Shown: piece after piece, positions 8,974-18,113 of the stretch
Layout of the letters: each line of letters starts with the position of its first letter
Numbering within the stretch: the stretch's first letter is position 1
Assembly: GCF_019752095.1 (NCBI RefSeq)
Contig: NZ_JAIEMO010000034.1
Coordinates: forward strand, 39,375 to 103,374
Direction of reading: 5' to 3'
DNA from: Nitrosomonas sp.
GTDB taxonomy: Bacteria > Pseudomonadota > Gammaproteobacteria > Burkholderiales > Nitrosomonadaceae
DNA length: 64,000 bases
The notes under the pieces: generated by a model
Database searches by the model: none
What the model was told of the DNA's origin: nothing
What the model saw: only the letters and a program-made list of their open reading frames with translations
Program-made: the position numbers and the translations under genes

Positions 8974-9242
8974 TTATGCCTTCTGAATAAATCACCTACC
9001 GGCATTAGCCATACCGGCCATGAAAGCACCATACAGATCAGGTTGTACGGCCAGAAGGCGATAATCGTCATGACAACAACGCCTAGATTACTGGCGATAT
9101 CCGCCTTCTCATCTGGATCTTTGAAACCATAGTGTAGTACTCCCGCCAGGAATATCAGACCAAAGAGAAAATAGTAGGTAGCAATTTCTGAGATTAAATC
9201 CCAGTCAATTTCATATAAGATATTCATCGTTGAGTCATCCAT
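8970..9242 (-). CDS. Small two-helix membrane protein of the late operon
   Basis: The product is 90 residues with two clear hydrophobic segments (about 21-41 and 53-78), a short charged loop between them, and a basic end (RRHK). The size and two-helix design fit a holin-like or other late membrane protein, but the position inside the head/neck genes is unusual for a holin. Its start is either 9242 or an internal ATG at 9227; neither has a strong ribosome site. It overlaps the next gene by 4 bp. Confidence 0.55.
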   Translation of the reverse strand: MDDSTMNILYEIDWDLISEIATYYFLFGLIFLAGVLHYGFKDPDEKADIASNLGVVVMTIIAFWPYNLICMVLSWPVWLMPVGDLFRRHK

Positions 9243-9244
9243 AA

Positions 9245-9988
9245 TTAAGTCACCGTGGTTTGTTTATTAATAGTTTTGGCATCAAAATCAACTTGATCAA
9301 CTACTGGATACCCGGATGGATCGTTAATATTTCCGGGCGTGCCTTTGCCGTCATTGGGTTCATCATCAGCAGGTGCCTTGAACAGTGGCGTGGAGACCTT
9401 GAGAGTGAGATCAACAGCCAGAATCGTGAGATTTTTGGCATCCGTCTTGATAGACATGGCAGGGGAATCGGTAGACTCAATCTGCACCGGCCACATATCA
9501 TCGAATCCGGCAAAAGTGTACTTCGCAGCGAATCTGCGGTTAGCCGCAACATCGGTGTATAAAAGGAATTGTGAAGCCAGTGACTTGGCGGTTGGCTCAT
9601 CGTGAGCGGCGAATACTATCTGAGCGCGTAAATCACCGGCGATTGCCTGCAGTTTGAACGCACGCTCTTTGAAATCGTCCGGGAATATGAATAAAGCTTC
9701 CTCCGATATCTGGCGGGTGTAATCGCGACCGGATGGTATGTACTCTTCGGCCACAGCGATAATGATCACCGGCATACTTACTGGGTTTGTAGGGGTGTTA
9801 TCTACATCCTCGCGTTGCCATGCCCCAAGCATGTCCTCAACCGTATCAACCATGCGCGATGGAGCCCATACAATACTTTCGGGCAATCCTCGCGCTATAT
9901 ATTCATTTAATGATTTGGTTGTAGGGATAATACTGGCGTAATACTTGCCCATGTACACGCCCAGCGCTTTCTTTACCGGCTGAAACAT
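9245..9988 (-). CDS. Virion-cluster protein, possible neck/tail-terminator
   Basis: The product is 247 residues, predicted soluble, with alternating beta strands and a disordered Asp/Asn/Gly-rich C-terminus (about 205-247). It lies 8 bp after the prohead protease gene on the same strand. The size, compact alpha/beta N-terminal domain and location are compatible with a tail terminator or neck protein of a contractile-tailed phage, but I see no diagnostic motif. Treat it as an unnamed structural protein. Confidence 0.6.
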   Translation of the reverse strand: MFQPVKKALGVYMGKYYASIIPTTKSLNEYIARGLPESIVWAPSRMVDTVEDMLGAWQREDVDNTPTNPVSMPVIIIAVAEEYIPSGRDYTRQISEEALFIFPDDFKERAFKLQAIAGDLRAQIVFAAHDEPTAKSLASQFLLYTDVAANRRFAAKYTFAGFDDMWPVQIESTDSPAMSIKTDAKNLTILAVDLTLKVSTPLFKAPADDEPNDGKGTPGNINDPSGYPVVDQVDFDAKTINKQTTVT

Positions 9989-9995
9989 GTGTCAA

Positions 9996-10850
9996 TTACC
10001 TTGTGAATTTGTTGAACAAACGACCGAATGTCGGGTTAACTTCCTGCTCAACAACGGCCTTTTCGACAGGCTCAATAAACCCTGGCAAATTTTCCATTGA
10101 GTGAAAATAATCACGATCGTTTTGGATCATATTGATAGGGTTCGTAGGCATAACTAACGGTGCTATAGCCACTGAATCAAGGATTGAATTAGCGTCAATC
10201 CCCTTACCGGATAATATCGACAGGAATTGCTCATTTTCTTGCTGCAAGCGCTCAATGACTGCGCTGGTGACTTCACGTTCTGCATTGATGCTATCTAGCA
10301 AGATGATCATTGATTTTGACTGCTCTTCTAACTCAGCCTCATAAACCTCATCATAGGTGAGCTCACCGGTATTGCCGCTCAGGGCATCATCCAGTGCAAC
10401 ACCACGGAATGAGTTATCCAGAAAGTTTGGCTGCAGAACATAATCAAAACCGTAAAATTGCGGCCTTTTCTCATCGATTGCCGATGAAAAACCCCCTACT
10501 TTCTGATGGAAAAGTTTCTCGGCTACCTGACCTGCGGCGGTATCAAGGAATTCCGCTTGATGCTCTACCATGCCGTCCATTGTTACTTTGAGGTGGGTGG
10601 TAATGAAAGCCGGTTGCACTGGAACGTATTTGCCACCGTCCAGACCGCCCTCCGTCGGGTGCATGCCAAAGCGTATTCTTGGAAAATGCCCGTAGTACCC
10701 GATCATACCGCGTGAAGCGATGGTTTCCTGGCATGCATCGCCATTAACGTTATCGAAAATCTTTTGGATATTAAAGTTACGCGCTTGCCCGGTATATTTG
10801 CGACCGCGCTCTTTAAGCGAATACCGGATCATGGGTGTGGTAGTAGGCAT
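9996..10850 (-). CDS. Prohead maturation protease with scaffold-like C-terminus
   Basis: The product is 284 residues. The N-terminal half has the layout of herpesvirus-fold prohead proteases: a GHFPRIRFG segment, H97 in GMVEHQAEFLDTAAG, and S122/S123 in KVGGFSSAI. These match the catalytic His and the G-x-S-S segment of T4 gp21-like enzymes. From about residue 165 there is a Glu/Gln-rich coiled coil (EAELEEQ...VIERLQQENEQ) and then a flexible tail, suggesting a fused scaffolding segment removed during capsid maturation. It is the first gene of the leftward virion operon and faces the portal gene across a 158-bp gap. Its likely substrate is the capsid protein at 2272-3954. Confidence 0.68.
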   Translation of the reverse strand: MPTTTPMIRYSLKERGRKYTGQARNFNIQKIFDNVNGDACQETIASRGMIGYYGHFPRIRFGMHPTEGGLDGGKYVPVQPAFITTHLKVTMDGMVEHQAEFLDTAAGQVAEKLFHQKVGGFSSAIDEKRPQFYGFDYVLQPNFLDNSFRGVALDDALSGNTGELTYDEVYEAELEEQSKSMIILLDSINAEREVTSAVIERLQQENEQFLSILSGKGIDANSILDSVAIAPLVMPTNPINMIQNDRDYFHSMENLPGFIEPVEKAVVEQEVNPTFGRLFNKFTR

Positions 10851-11008
10851 ATTAAAGACTCCATTCAGTGAATTTCTTTAATAATGACGCTTTGATACCG
10901 GCTAATTACCTGGTTTTTTCCGGTTAACCCTGCTTTCTGCGGAAAATGTAAGGTATTTCACTGCCTATACAACCTAATATCTACGCATCATTTGCCATAG
11001 TGTGAAAT
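10851..11008. promoter_or_regulatory. Divergent late promoter region
   Basis: This is a 158-bp gap between the minus-strand protease gene and the plus-strand portal gene. Head genes run outward in both directions from here, so paired late promoters are expected. Repeated GGTTTTTTCCGG/CCGGTTAAC-type half sites lie at about 10902-10930. No consensus sigma-70 boxes are clear enough to mark. Confidence 0.4.
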
Positions 11009-12598
11009 ATGCCGACCTCAGACAATAAACCGTTCAAAAAGCCCGGATTACTCGCAAGTCTTGGAATACCCGGAAAGCGCTGGAAATCAGAATACCTGGA
11101 CCCTGCTCAGGAAATTCAACCTGCAAACACTTTCCTTTATGGGTCAGGCATCACGACTGTCGCCTCTCTGCTTGGATCGGGCAAGAAATCAGCCAGGTCA
11201 AGGCAGCAAATCTATAATAAATGGAGTGAAATGGAGTCTGATGCCGTCGTCTCATCGGCATTGAAGCTACTTGTCACGTCAGCGCTTGGTGGCCATGAAA
11301 CGAACGGCGATATTGTGTTTATGGAGGCAACACCTGCAGCAGCCAAGGATAAAAGGCTGGTGCGACTGGTTGAAGAGACTAAGGAAGAGCTGCAACCCAT
11401 ATTCAATAGGATTGCTTTTCAGACTTCGTACATTGGTGCGGTATTTGGCGATGCTTATGGCCGGGTTTACACGGATAACCGTGGCGTGATCGATGTAAGC
11501 ACTGATGAAATGGTCAGGCCGCCAATGGTTCAGCCTTTTGAGCGCGGAAATCGCACGGTTGGTTATGCTGTATTTACTGGAAGGCGTAACTTTGAGCGGC
11601 TGGACGTGTCGCAAATGGCACGCTTAAAAATGACCCGCACCCAATGGACGCCGCAATACGGTGTGGTTGAGAAATCTTTAAGGATTGCCATTACTGAGGA
11701 TGATCTTAACGAATTGCCACTCATGCCCAGTATGGCCGGAGGCTCACTGCTTTACAACGCGGAGGAAGCGTACAACAACTTCAATTCTACACTGCTGGGA
11801 ATGGTCAGTCAGCGGTGGAAAGCGTCTCTGGATCACAGAATTGTCGGATTGCAGATGCAAAACATGACCAAAGAGCAGCAAGATCGTTTCATGGCATCAG
11901 TTGTTGCGATGTACAAGGATATCAAGGGAATCGTGGCAGAAGCCATTGAAAACGGCAGATCGATACCTGAAACGGTGACTTCAATACTTCCGATGTACGC
12001 TGACAAGCAATTGGTAAATATATCCAGTGCAGATAAGTCCACCATGCAAAGCATTATAATTGATGATGTGATGATTCACGCGCGACTGCTGTCCGGCGCC
12101 ATCGGTGTAGACCTCTCCATGCTTGGATTTGCTGATCAGTTATCGGGTGGCCTGGGTGACGGTGGCTTCTTTAGAACATCCGCGCAGGCTGCTGAGAATG
12201 CCAGGATGATCCGCTCATCACTGGCAGACATGTACAACCAGATTATTGATATCCACACCATGAAGCGGTACGGCATTGTGTTCAACGAGAGGGACCGCCC
12301 TTGGAGTATCAATTTCTACGGCTCAATATCCGCACTTGAGGCAGAGAAACAGCGCACAAAATCTGATTCCATGAATTCCGGACTGCTGCTGGCTCAGGCC
12401 ATACAAATGATGAAAGATATGGGAGCTACTGAAGAAATAATGACTGAATATCTGACCAAAAACATGATGCTTGATGATAACCAGGCTAAGTTGTTTGCAA
12501 CCATCGTTCGAGTAAAAGATGAACCGGAAGGTGATGGTGGTAACTTTAGCGGGGGTTTTGGTGGCAATAAAGGTGGTTTTGGTGGTGGTGGAAATTAA
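11009..12598 (+). CDS. Phage portal protein
   Basis: The product is 529 residues. It has the usual portal arrangement: an N-terminal helical part with Y-x-x-M-x-x-D-x-x-x-x-x-A-L (YNKWSEMESDAVVSSAL), then AVFGDAYGRVYTD and a long helical stem and crown. The C-terminal 22 residues are almost only Gly/Phe/Asn. The portal forms the ring at one capsid vertex through which terminase pumps DNA and to which the tail attaches. It is the first gene of a three-gene plus-strand run (portal, tube-like, transglycosylase), facing away from the protease/capsid operon. Length is normal for a myovirus portal. Confidence 0.78.
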   Translation: MPTSDNKPFKKPGLLASLGIPGKRWKSEYLDPAQEIQPANTFLYGSGITTVASLLGSGKKSARSRQQIYNKWSEMESDAVVSSALKLLVTSALGGHETNGDIVFMEATPAAAKDKRLVRLVEETKEELQPIFNRIAFQTSYIGAVFGDAYGRVYTDNRGVIDVSTDEMVRPPMVQPFERGNRTVGYAVFTGRRNFERLDVSQMARLKMTRTQWTPQYGVVEKSLRIAITEDDLNELPLMPSMAGGSLLYNAEEAYNNFNSTLLGMVSQRWKASLDHRIVGLQMQNMTKEQQDRFMASVVAMYKDIKGIVAEAIENGRSIPETVTSILPMYADKQLVNISSADKSTMQSIIIDDVMIHARLLSGAIGVDLSMLGFADQLSGGLGDGGFFRTSAQAAENARMIRSSLADMYNQIIDIHTMKRYGIVFNERDRPWSINFYGSISALEAEKQRTKSDSMNSGLLLAQAIQMMKDMGATEEIMTEYLTKNMMLDDNQAKLFATIVRVKDEPEGDGGNFSGGFGGNKGGFGGGGN

Positions 12599-12614
12599 CC
12601 AATAGTAGGCAAGT

Positions 12615-13526
12615 ATGAGTTTATATAACAATGTATCGCAATCACTCTCACGCGGCGGCTTAACCGGGTCAGTAACGGGTGCGGCCAGTTCATTAGGCAA
12701 CACCATCGGTCAAAGAGCAGCTGCGATGATGGGTAATGGAGAACTGGCCAAGGCAACCGGCAGCATCATATCGGCCACAGGCAGAAATGCTGTCATTAAT
12801 CAGATCAATAAGCACGTTCCTATCACGGCAAGACGCGGATTAAACGTTGGCGCCGGAGTCGTGGGGGATATAATGCGCGGCGATGTAAACGCAGCCGGTT
12901 TGCGCATACTCGATTCAGGATTGCTCAATAAACTTCTACCAGGCATGAGCGCTGCAGCTTCCCAGGCGATGTACTGGAATCGACCTTCGCCGCTATTTGG
13001 TGGAATCACTCCAACAGAAGCGCTAAGAATATTTGAGACAATGCAATCAACCAGGTTAGCCAAGAAAAATTTATTCTTGATTGAGGCATCCAGCAAATTG
13101 ATGGGTGACTGGGTATCGCCCTGGCTGAATATGTTCGCTACAGAGATTGAGTACGCACCGCTTACCGTGGGTGGAGACAAGCACAGGACAGGCGGATCAG
13201 TTATCGATTCAGTTAAAACAGGTGAACCGGTTGAAATGCGTATTTCAACTATGGATGATCAGTTCGGTACCATCAAGAAATGGTATGAGATTCATCACAG
13301 CAATGCGGTAGCGCAGGATGGTACCGTTGGATTGCCCTCAATGTATGCCATCAAATTCAATATTGTTCATTCATTTGTTACTCGTGACAGCACGCTCTAC
13401 GGCGCGTATGAAAGCATCGGGTGGTTTCGTCCATCCAATCTTGAAATCAGCCTATCCAGACGCGAGGATGCCATGGCAGAGGTACAAATGACGTTCTCGC
13501 AAATCGATACCTTTATAAAAGCATAG
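12615..13526 (+). CDS. Probable tail tube / baseplate tube protein
   Basis: The product is 303 residues. The first ~120 residues are Gly/Ala/Ser-rich and flexible. From about 150 the sequence (KNLFLIEASS ... FATEIEYAPLTVGG ... IDSVKTGEPVEMRISTMDDQFGTIKKWYE) resembles the beta-barrel plus helix of tail-tube and tube-initiator proteins (T4 gp19/gp54 type). It follows the portal by 16 bp and precedes the transglycosylase by 10 bp. The long N-terminal extension favours a baseplate or tube-initiator role over the major tube. No catalytic residues are seen. Confidence 0.5.
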   Translation: MSLYNNVSQSLSRGGLTGSVTGAASSLGNTIGQRAAAMMGNGELAKATGSIISATGRNAVINQINKHVPITARRGLNVGAGVVGDIMRGDVNAAGLRILDSGLLNKLLPGMSAAASQAMYWNRPSPLFGGITPTEALRIFETMQSTRLAKKNLFLIEASSKLMGDWVSPWLNMFATEIEYAPLTVGGDKHRTGGSVIDSVKTGEPVEMRISTMDDQFGTIKKWYEIHHSNAVAQDGTVGLPSMYAIKFNIVHSFVTRDSTLYGAYESIGWFRPSNLEISLSRREDAMAEVQMTFSQIDTFIKA

Positions 13527-13536
13527 GAATCTAACA

Positions 13537-15606
13537 ATGGCCGTTAAACATGACAATCAAGGTTTTCTGATTGGGGAATCCGTCGACCTTGATAAAACCT
13601 TCACACTTTGGAATGAAATTAAAGATGACTTACGAGCAATTCGCACAGCTCTGACCGGCAGTAGTAGTGGCGAAGCTAAGATACCCAAGGCACTACTCAG
13701 AAAACCCGAATCTTATTCATCCGCTCCATCATCAACAATACATCAACTCGCTACTCCACTAGCCAGGGGTGCCGGTAAATCCTCGCTCGGAAGACCAATA
13801 ACTAAGCAACATAACGATGAAATAGGTGCGGGTAAGTTTTTGCAGCCGGGCAGCCCTCTCGAACGAAAAGCCATCACTCGAAATGAGATAAATAAAAACG
13901 CCACGTCAGCAAACAGAAATACGGCCACTGGGCGGTTTGAGAAGAAAAATGATCGCTTCAAAAATCGTAACGTCAGGGATGAAAGTGTTGAAAGTTCTGC
14001 CTACTCCAATGAGGAAGGCGGCAGGGTTTTGAGCGATGCAGCAAACAAAATTGTGAGTGCAATTGGCGATATGGGCGACGGCATGGAGGATACTGACCCT
14101 ACTATTAAAGCATTCAACGAAGTTTCTCAGCCGTTATCACGCGGTTATGAAATGCTATCAGTAGGCAATGGGATTGATGAGAAGCGCAAGGAACGATGGT
14201 TTCGCCGTATTTTTGGTGAATTGAGATTATTTCGGAATGAGGAAACTTTATTCAACAAAGTAGCCAACAGAAGCCTGGGCAATATTGAGGAACACACTGA
14301 GGCATCACAAGGCGGCGGTGAAGGTGGGGACAGCAGTTGGTTATTGCGATACGTCCTCCCGGCAATAGTTGGAATTGGAGCATTATTGGTTGGTTCCGAC
14401 AAAGGGTTAATGGCCAAACTCTCTGCTGCTCACGAAAAAACAATGGCGGCAGTCTCCAAACCATTCAAGAATCTTGCAAATAAACTAATATTACTAATTG
14501 ATGGAGTGTCATCAAAAATTCAGTCTGCCTGGTCTACTTTCACGGGATTCGTTAAGGATAAGTTAGGAATTGACATTAATAAGGCACTAACACCAGCCGT
14601 AGATACCGTAAAGAGCGGCTACCAGGCAGCAAAAAGTTATGTGTCCTCAGCAATGAGCCGGGCATACGATACCGTAGAAGCCGGTGCCGGTTCCGTTCTG
14701 GAATCAGTAATGCCAGCGGGATTTCGCACCAAAAAAACATTCCACGGCATAAAAGGGGGCGAAGATCTTGGTAAGTATGGCAGCTACACTGAGGCAGAAG
14801 CGCAGCGCGTGAGGTCGTTAAAAACAAGCGCGGTCAATACATCAGCGAACATGAAGGATGGAATGCCGCCTGAGATTCAGGCAAAGATAGCAGCGCAAGC
14901 AAAAAAGCATGATCTTGATCCGATTATGATGCAAAAAATAGCGGCTATGGAAAGCGGCGGAAATCCGAGCGCTATTAGTAAAACTGGCGCTATTGGTGTA
15001 TTTCAGTTCACCGGGAAAACAGCTTCAGGTGTTGGTATCAACAACCGCTTTGATGTCGATCAAAACATTGAAGGCGGCATGAAACTTGCTTTGGAGAACA
15101 TAGAATCTTTAAGCAAAAGTGGATTGCCGGTCACAGCCGAAAACCTTTATATGATGCACCAAATAGGACCTCAAGCCGCTAAAGAAGTCATTCGGGGTGC
15201 TGAAAAAGGGATATCTAAGAGTGATTTATCCCGCGATACGCAAGACAAGATGAACTTGAACTACGGTAAGAACAGTAGCACCGCTGCAGAGTACATCAAT
15301 ACAAACAGGACCGCACTGGATAAGCGCTACGCTTCGGTGGTGGGTGCCTCCATGCCTGGACCTAGCAACACATTCTCTTCGCCCATCAGTTTCAGTGAGG
15401 CCAAATCGGTTTTTGCACCGGCACCCGGCATCCCCTCAATATCGTCAGCAATGCCATCAATACCGGATGCACCGCCTATCATTACACCAGTTGGAAGTAT
15501 CAGCAGCAAGAAAGACTCAAATAATGCGGTAATGCCCCAGGAAGTTGGGCAGGATATTAAGGACCGTAGGATTGCGCACATCGTTACCGGCGGGCTCAGT
15601 GGCTAG
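13537..15606 (+). CDS. Virion-associated lytic transglycosylase
   Basis: The product is 689 residues. A hydrophobic helix lies at about 268-288 (WLLRYVLPAIVGIGALLVG). A soluble lytic transglycosylase (SLT) domain spans about 445-560, with catalytic Glu472 in AAMESGGNPSAIS followed by GAIGVFQFT. The N-terminal 260 residues are polar and disordered; the C-terminal 100 are Pro/Ser-rich. The enzyme cleaves the MurNAc-GlcNAc bond of peptidoglycan, and as part of the particle it would open a local hole for DNA injection. Host lysis at the end of the cycle is an alternative use, but no holin/spanin set surrounds it. Confidence 0.85.
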   Translation: MAVKHDNQGFLIGESVDLDKTFTLWNEIKDDLRAIRTALTGSSSGEAKIPKALLRKPESYSSAPSSTIHQLATPLARGAGKSSLGRPITKQHNDEIGAGKFLQPGSPLERKAITRNEINKNATSANRNTATGRFEKKNDRFKNRNVRDESVESSAYSNEEGGRVLSDAANKIVSAIGDMGDGMEDTDPTIKAFNEVSQPLSRGYEMLSVGNGIDEKRKERWFRRIFGELRLFRNEETLFNKVANRSLGNIEEHTEASQGGGEGGDSSWLLRYVLPAIVGIGALLVGSDKGLMAKLSAAHEKTMAAVSKPFKNLANKLILLIDGVSSKIQSAWSTFTGFVKDKLGIDINKALTPAVDTVKSGYQAAKSYVSSAMSRAYDTVEAGAGSVLESVMPAGFRTKKTFHGIKGGEDLGKYGSYTEAEAQRVRSLKTSAVNTSANMKDGMPPEIQAKIAAQAKKHDLDPIMMQKIAAMESGGNPSAISKTGAIGVFQFTGKTASGVGINNRFDVDQNIEGGMKLALENIESLSKSGLPVTAENLYMMHQIGPQAAKEVIRGAEKGISKSDLSRDTQDKMNLNYGKNSSTAAEYINTNRTALDKRYASVVGASMPGPSNTFSSPISFSEAKSVFAPAPGIPSISSAMPSIPDAPPIITPVGSISSKKDSNNAVMPQEVGQDIKDRRIAHIVTGGLSG

Positions 15607-15912
15607 TTAAGTTTATTGCTCTTTCTTAAATTATCTATTAAGAGCATTGCAGCTTTAAAATCACTAATGATTTCATAAATCTTAAAGCAGGATTTACTAC
15701 TTGCCATATTTTGTCAGCATTGTATGTTCGGTGTCGCACATACTTTGATGTATTACATAAATATTATGTAAGCGTGCAATTAAAAGCCACGTTCAATTTC
15801 GAAAATTTAGCTATTTCACGTATTCATAGATCAGCATTTATCTTTCTTTAAACCATATTAAGCCTGTTCAACCTTGAACAGATATTCTTAAAAATTTAAA
15901 GGGCAAGATGTC
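15607..15912. other. Non-coding gap before the accessory block
   Basis: I see no gene in these 306 AT-rich bases. They mark the switch from phage virion genes to the accessory block and should contain the promoter of the Crp/Fnr gene. No confident -35/-10 pair or operator was found. Confidence 0.4.
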
Positions 15913-16638
15913 ATGACTTCTACTGTACTTCCTTGTAATAACAAACTTCTAAATACTCTACCTGAATCTGATTTCACTGCGGTAATGGATCAGTGTAGAT
16001 TAGTTAACTTAACAGCTGGAGAAGTAATTTATGAGTCATCGGAATATATCGAATCAATCCATTTCCCAGTTAATTGCATCGTTTCTTTAATGTATGAAAC
16101 ATTAGATGGCAAATCGTCAGAAATCGCCTCTATCGGTAATAATGGCGCAGTAGGAAGCGACCTTATTTTAAGTAACAGTCCCACCATTCATCGAGCCCTT
16201 GTTGTACATGACGGCTGGGCATACCAAATGAAAAGAACTGCAGTACTTGATCAATTTAATAAAGCAGAATTATTTAAATACCAATTGTTAAATTACATTC
16301 AGAATCTCACAACGCAAATATCATTTAATGCCGTTTGCGCCAGATTTCATAAGATAGAACAACAATTTTGTAAATTTCTGCTACTTCATAATGATTGGGT
16401 TCCAGGCAAAATATCATTTACCCAAGAAGCTATTTCTCATCTTTTAGGTGTGCGTCGCGAAACCATTACTGAAATAGCTAGTAATCTACAAAAAGCGAAC
16501 ATAATCGATTACAAACGGGGAGAAATTCACATTTTAGATCGCCAGGCACTTGAAGTGCATTCGTGCGAATGTTATCAAGCAATAAAAAACACCTTACATT
16601 CTGAAGACGAAAATTACGTGCTGGATACTTGTCATTAA
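15913..16638 (+). CDS. Crp/Fnr-family transcription regulator
   Basis: The product is 241 residues. An N-terminal cyclic-nucleotide-binding-type beta-barrel (about 20-130) is followed by a long dimer helix and a C-terminal winged helix (about 165-215, with ISFTQEAISHLLGVRRETITEIASNLQKA cut by helix turns). It lacks the Fnr N-terminal Cys cluster but has two Cys near the end (HSCECYQ). Nitrogen-cycle betaproteobacteria carry many such short Crp/Fnr paralogues; effector and targets cannot be told from sequence. An AAAGGGC site precedes the ATG. It lies in a prophage between late genes and terminase, so it is likely cargo expressed by the lysogen. Confidence 0.88.
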   Translation: MTSTVLPCNNKLLNTLPESDFTAVMDQCRLVNLTAGEVIYESSEYIESIHFPVNCIVSLMYETLDGKSSEIASIGNNGAVGSDLILSNSPTIHRALVVHDGWAYQMKRTAVLDQFNKAELFKYQLLNYIQNLTTQISFNAVCARFHKIEQQFCKFLLLHNDWVPGKISFTQEAISHLLGVRRETITEIASNLQKANIIDYKRGEIHILDRQALEVHSCECYQAIKNTLHSEDENYVLDTCH

Positions 16639-16667
16639 TAACGGTTAAAATAGTTTAGTAAAAACGC

Positions 16668-16700
16668 TTCGCGCTGGTCAGCGGCGCGACCCTTGAACGT
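16668..16700 (+). repeat. GC-rich palindromic repeat, copy A
   Basis: This 33-base GC-rich element starts CTTCGCGCTGGTCAGCGGCG and contains a hairpin with arms TCGCGC and GCGCGA. It lies 30 bp after the Crp/Fnr stop codon. Related copies lie at 18048 and 22145, each just downstream of another accessory gene. It stands out sharply from the AT-rich surroundings and resembles a REP-type extragenic repeat. Confidence 0.7.
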
Positions 16701-16813
16701 GCAGAGGATTAAAGCAGCTTATGATAGAACCCCTGCGTTTGCGGCAAGCAGCAAAGCCTCGAGGCCCCCTTTAAAGATTTGCTACTAGTAAGGGTTTAAA
16801 AAACTTTTTATTT

Positions 16814-17146
16814 TTAAGTTAATATTTTATAAATTGGATCATCTAGATCAATAAAAGAATAATAATAAAGTTCCTCAGTTCCTGCTTCCACAAGATTATT
16901 GCTCAAAGCTATTTGCCAACAGAAATTAAAATCGTTATGTGCAGTACTTCTTTCTTTTAGTGGAATAGTTGAGTAGGGATAACAAACTACAAATTGATCA
17001 TTTAGTTTTGTCCGGATTAATATCGCAGCTTGCATAATTGCCCTTCCACCAAAATAATTTAGTAACGGTATTGATATCTCTGCTCTAAAGTTTATTTGCG
17101 GCAATCCACCCATAATTAATAGCTGCATCGCAGGTATCTGGAACAA
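16814..17146 (-). CDS. Hypothetical protein, possibly a gene remnant
   Basis: The product is 110 residues from the first ATG, or fewer from an internal ATG at 17125 or later. I recognise no domain. Upstream on the same strand, other frames read sensibly until stops: one at about 17100-17160 contains VPDTCDAAINYGWIAANKL, and one at about 17290-17420 contains TYGRITGRLADTIALIASN. This suggests the present frame is the 3' piece of a longer decayed gene. No ribosome site stands out. It lies between the Crp/Fnr and BON genes. Confidence 0.35.
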   Translation of the reverse strand: MFQIPAMQLLIMGGLPQINFRAEISIPLLNYFGGRAIMQAAILIRTKLNDQFVVCYPYSTIPLKERSTAHNDFNFCWQIALSNNLVEAGTEELYYYSFIDLDDPIYKILT

Positions 17147-17492
17147 TGTTTAAACGTTGCGCTTTGTGACCATAGCAAATGCAGTTTGCTTTGCTGGAAA
17201 CGCATGCAGCAACTTGCGACTAATCGACCGCATCAAATAGCATTGAGAGCGATTCTCTTGTGCTTGAAATGCGATGACAGGTTGCGATACCGGCATTACG
17301 CTGCCAGGTGCCGATTCGCTTTCCTATGTTGATAAATTATTTTTCCCTCTTCATTTGATGCAATCAGGGCAATTGTATCAGCTAGACGGCCAGTAATACG
17401 GCCATAAGTAAAAACGACTATAGTTGGTAAGCGCACAGACTGCGCCTGACAACTGCGATATATTTAGATTTTAAATAATCGAGGTAAACAAA
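17147..17492. pseudogene. Probable decayed coding sequence upstream of the BON gene
   Basis: No intact gene lies in these 346 bases. Minus-strand frames contain protein-like stretches broken by stops and frame changes (about 17290-17420, then 17100-17160), continuing into the frame at 16814-17146. The original gene cannot be named. The right end must contain the promoter of the plus-strand BON gene, whose GAGGTAAACAAAATG start signal is clear. Confidence 0.35.
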
Positions 17493-17816
17493 ATGAAATC
17501 TATAAAACTAATTGTTACTTTGTTCTTCATCAGCATATTCTTTATTCCTGCCGTTGTTTCTGCAGCTGATTCTAGCGTAGGCGAATTTGTTACAGACTCA
17601 GCTATTACTACTCAAATTAAAGCCAAGTTACTTGGAGAAAAGGATATTGATTCTTTGCACATCAAAGTAGATACAGATAATAATGGGGTTGTGGTACTTA
17701 CTGGTGCCGTGAAATCAAAAGCCGAAGAAGAGATTGTGCACAATATTGCGCATTCCGTGGATGGTGTAAAGAAAGTTGTAAACAAATTAATAGTTGATCC
17801 AGCGCTATTCAATTAG
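17493..17816 (+). CDS. Secreted BON-domain protein (OsmY-like)
   Basis: The product is 107 residues. A Sec signal peptide covers about residues 1-24, with a cleavage-like VVSAAD. One BON domain fills the rest (about 34-103), with the usual SAITTQIKAKLL start, VVVLTGAV strand and VDGVKKVVNKL end. BON domains bind phospholipid or envelope components; OsmY-type periplasmic proteins respond to osmotic or envelope stress. E. coli OsmY has two BON domains, and single-domain versions are common in betaproteobacteria. A clear GAGG ribosome site precedes the ATG. A perfect 13-bp inverted repeat lies downstream (17897-17932). Confidence 0.9.
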   Translation: MKSIKLIVTLFFISIFFIPAVVSAADSSVGEFVTDSAITTQIKAKLLGEKDIDSLHIKVDTDNNGVVVLTGAVKSKAEEEIVHNIAHSVDGVKKVVNKLIVDPALFN

Positions 17817-17896
17817 CGCCGATAGAGGAAACTATTTTTTGCGGAATCTATTTACATTCTAATAAAACCGCCTAGCAGAAAGGAATAAAGGCCAAG

Positions 17897-17932
17897 ATCA
17901 ATATCTCGGCCGCAACCGACCGAGATATTGAT
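17897..17932. repeat. Perfect 13-bp inverted repeat downstream of BON gene
   Basis: Arms ATCAATATCTCGG (17897-17909) and CCGAGATATTGAT (17920-17932) are exact complements around a 10-base loop. A T-rich run starts about 15 bases later, so it could terminate BON transcription, though the gap is long for a classical terminator. A protein-binding site or extragenic repeat is the alternative. Confidence 0.7.
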
Positions 17933-18047
17933 GTGCAAGCTCAAACTTTTTTTCATTTCAACTATCACACTAAGCTTATTTTCAACAAACTGGCGAATAA
18001 AGAAAAATGCTTGAGGGATTGGACTGCTTACTTCTGCGAGCATATGC

Positions 18048-18078
18048 TTCGCACCAGTCAGCGGGCGTGACCCTTGGA
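18048..18078 (+). repeat. GC-rich palindromic repeat, copy B
   Basis: This is a diverged copy of the element at 16668: CTTCGCACCAGTCAGCGGGC and onward to GACCCTTGG. It lies 36 bp beyond the stop codon of the HiPIP gene. The CTTCGC, GTCAGCGG and GACCCTTG blocks are shared with copy A. Confidence 0.65.
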
Positions 18079-18113
18079 TGAAATAAAATTAAATGGCAAC
18101 ATTATAGATACAG

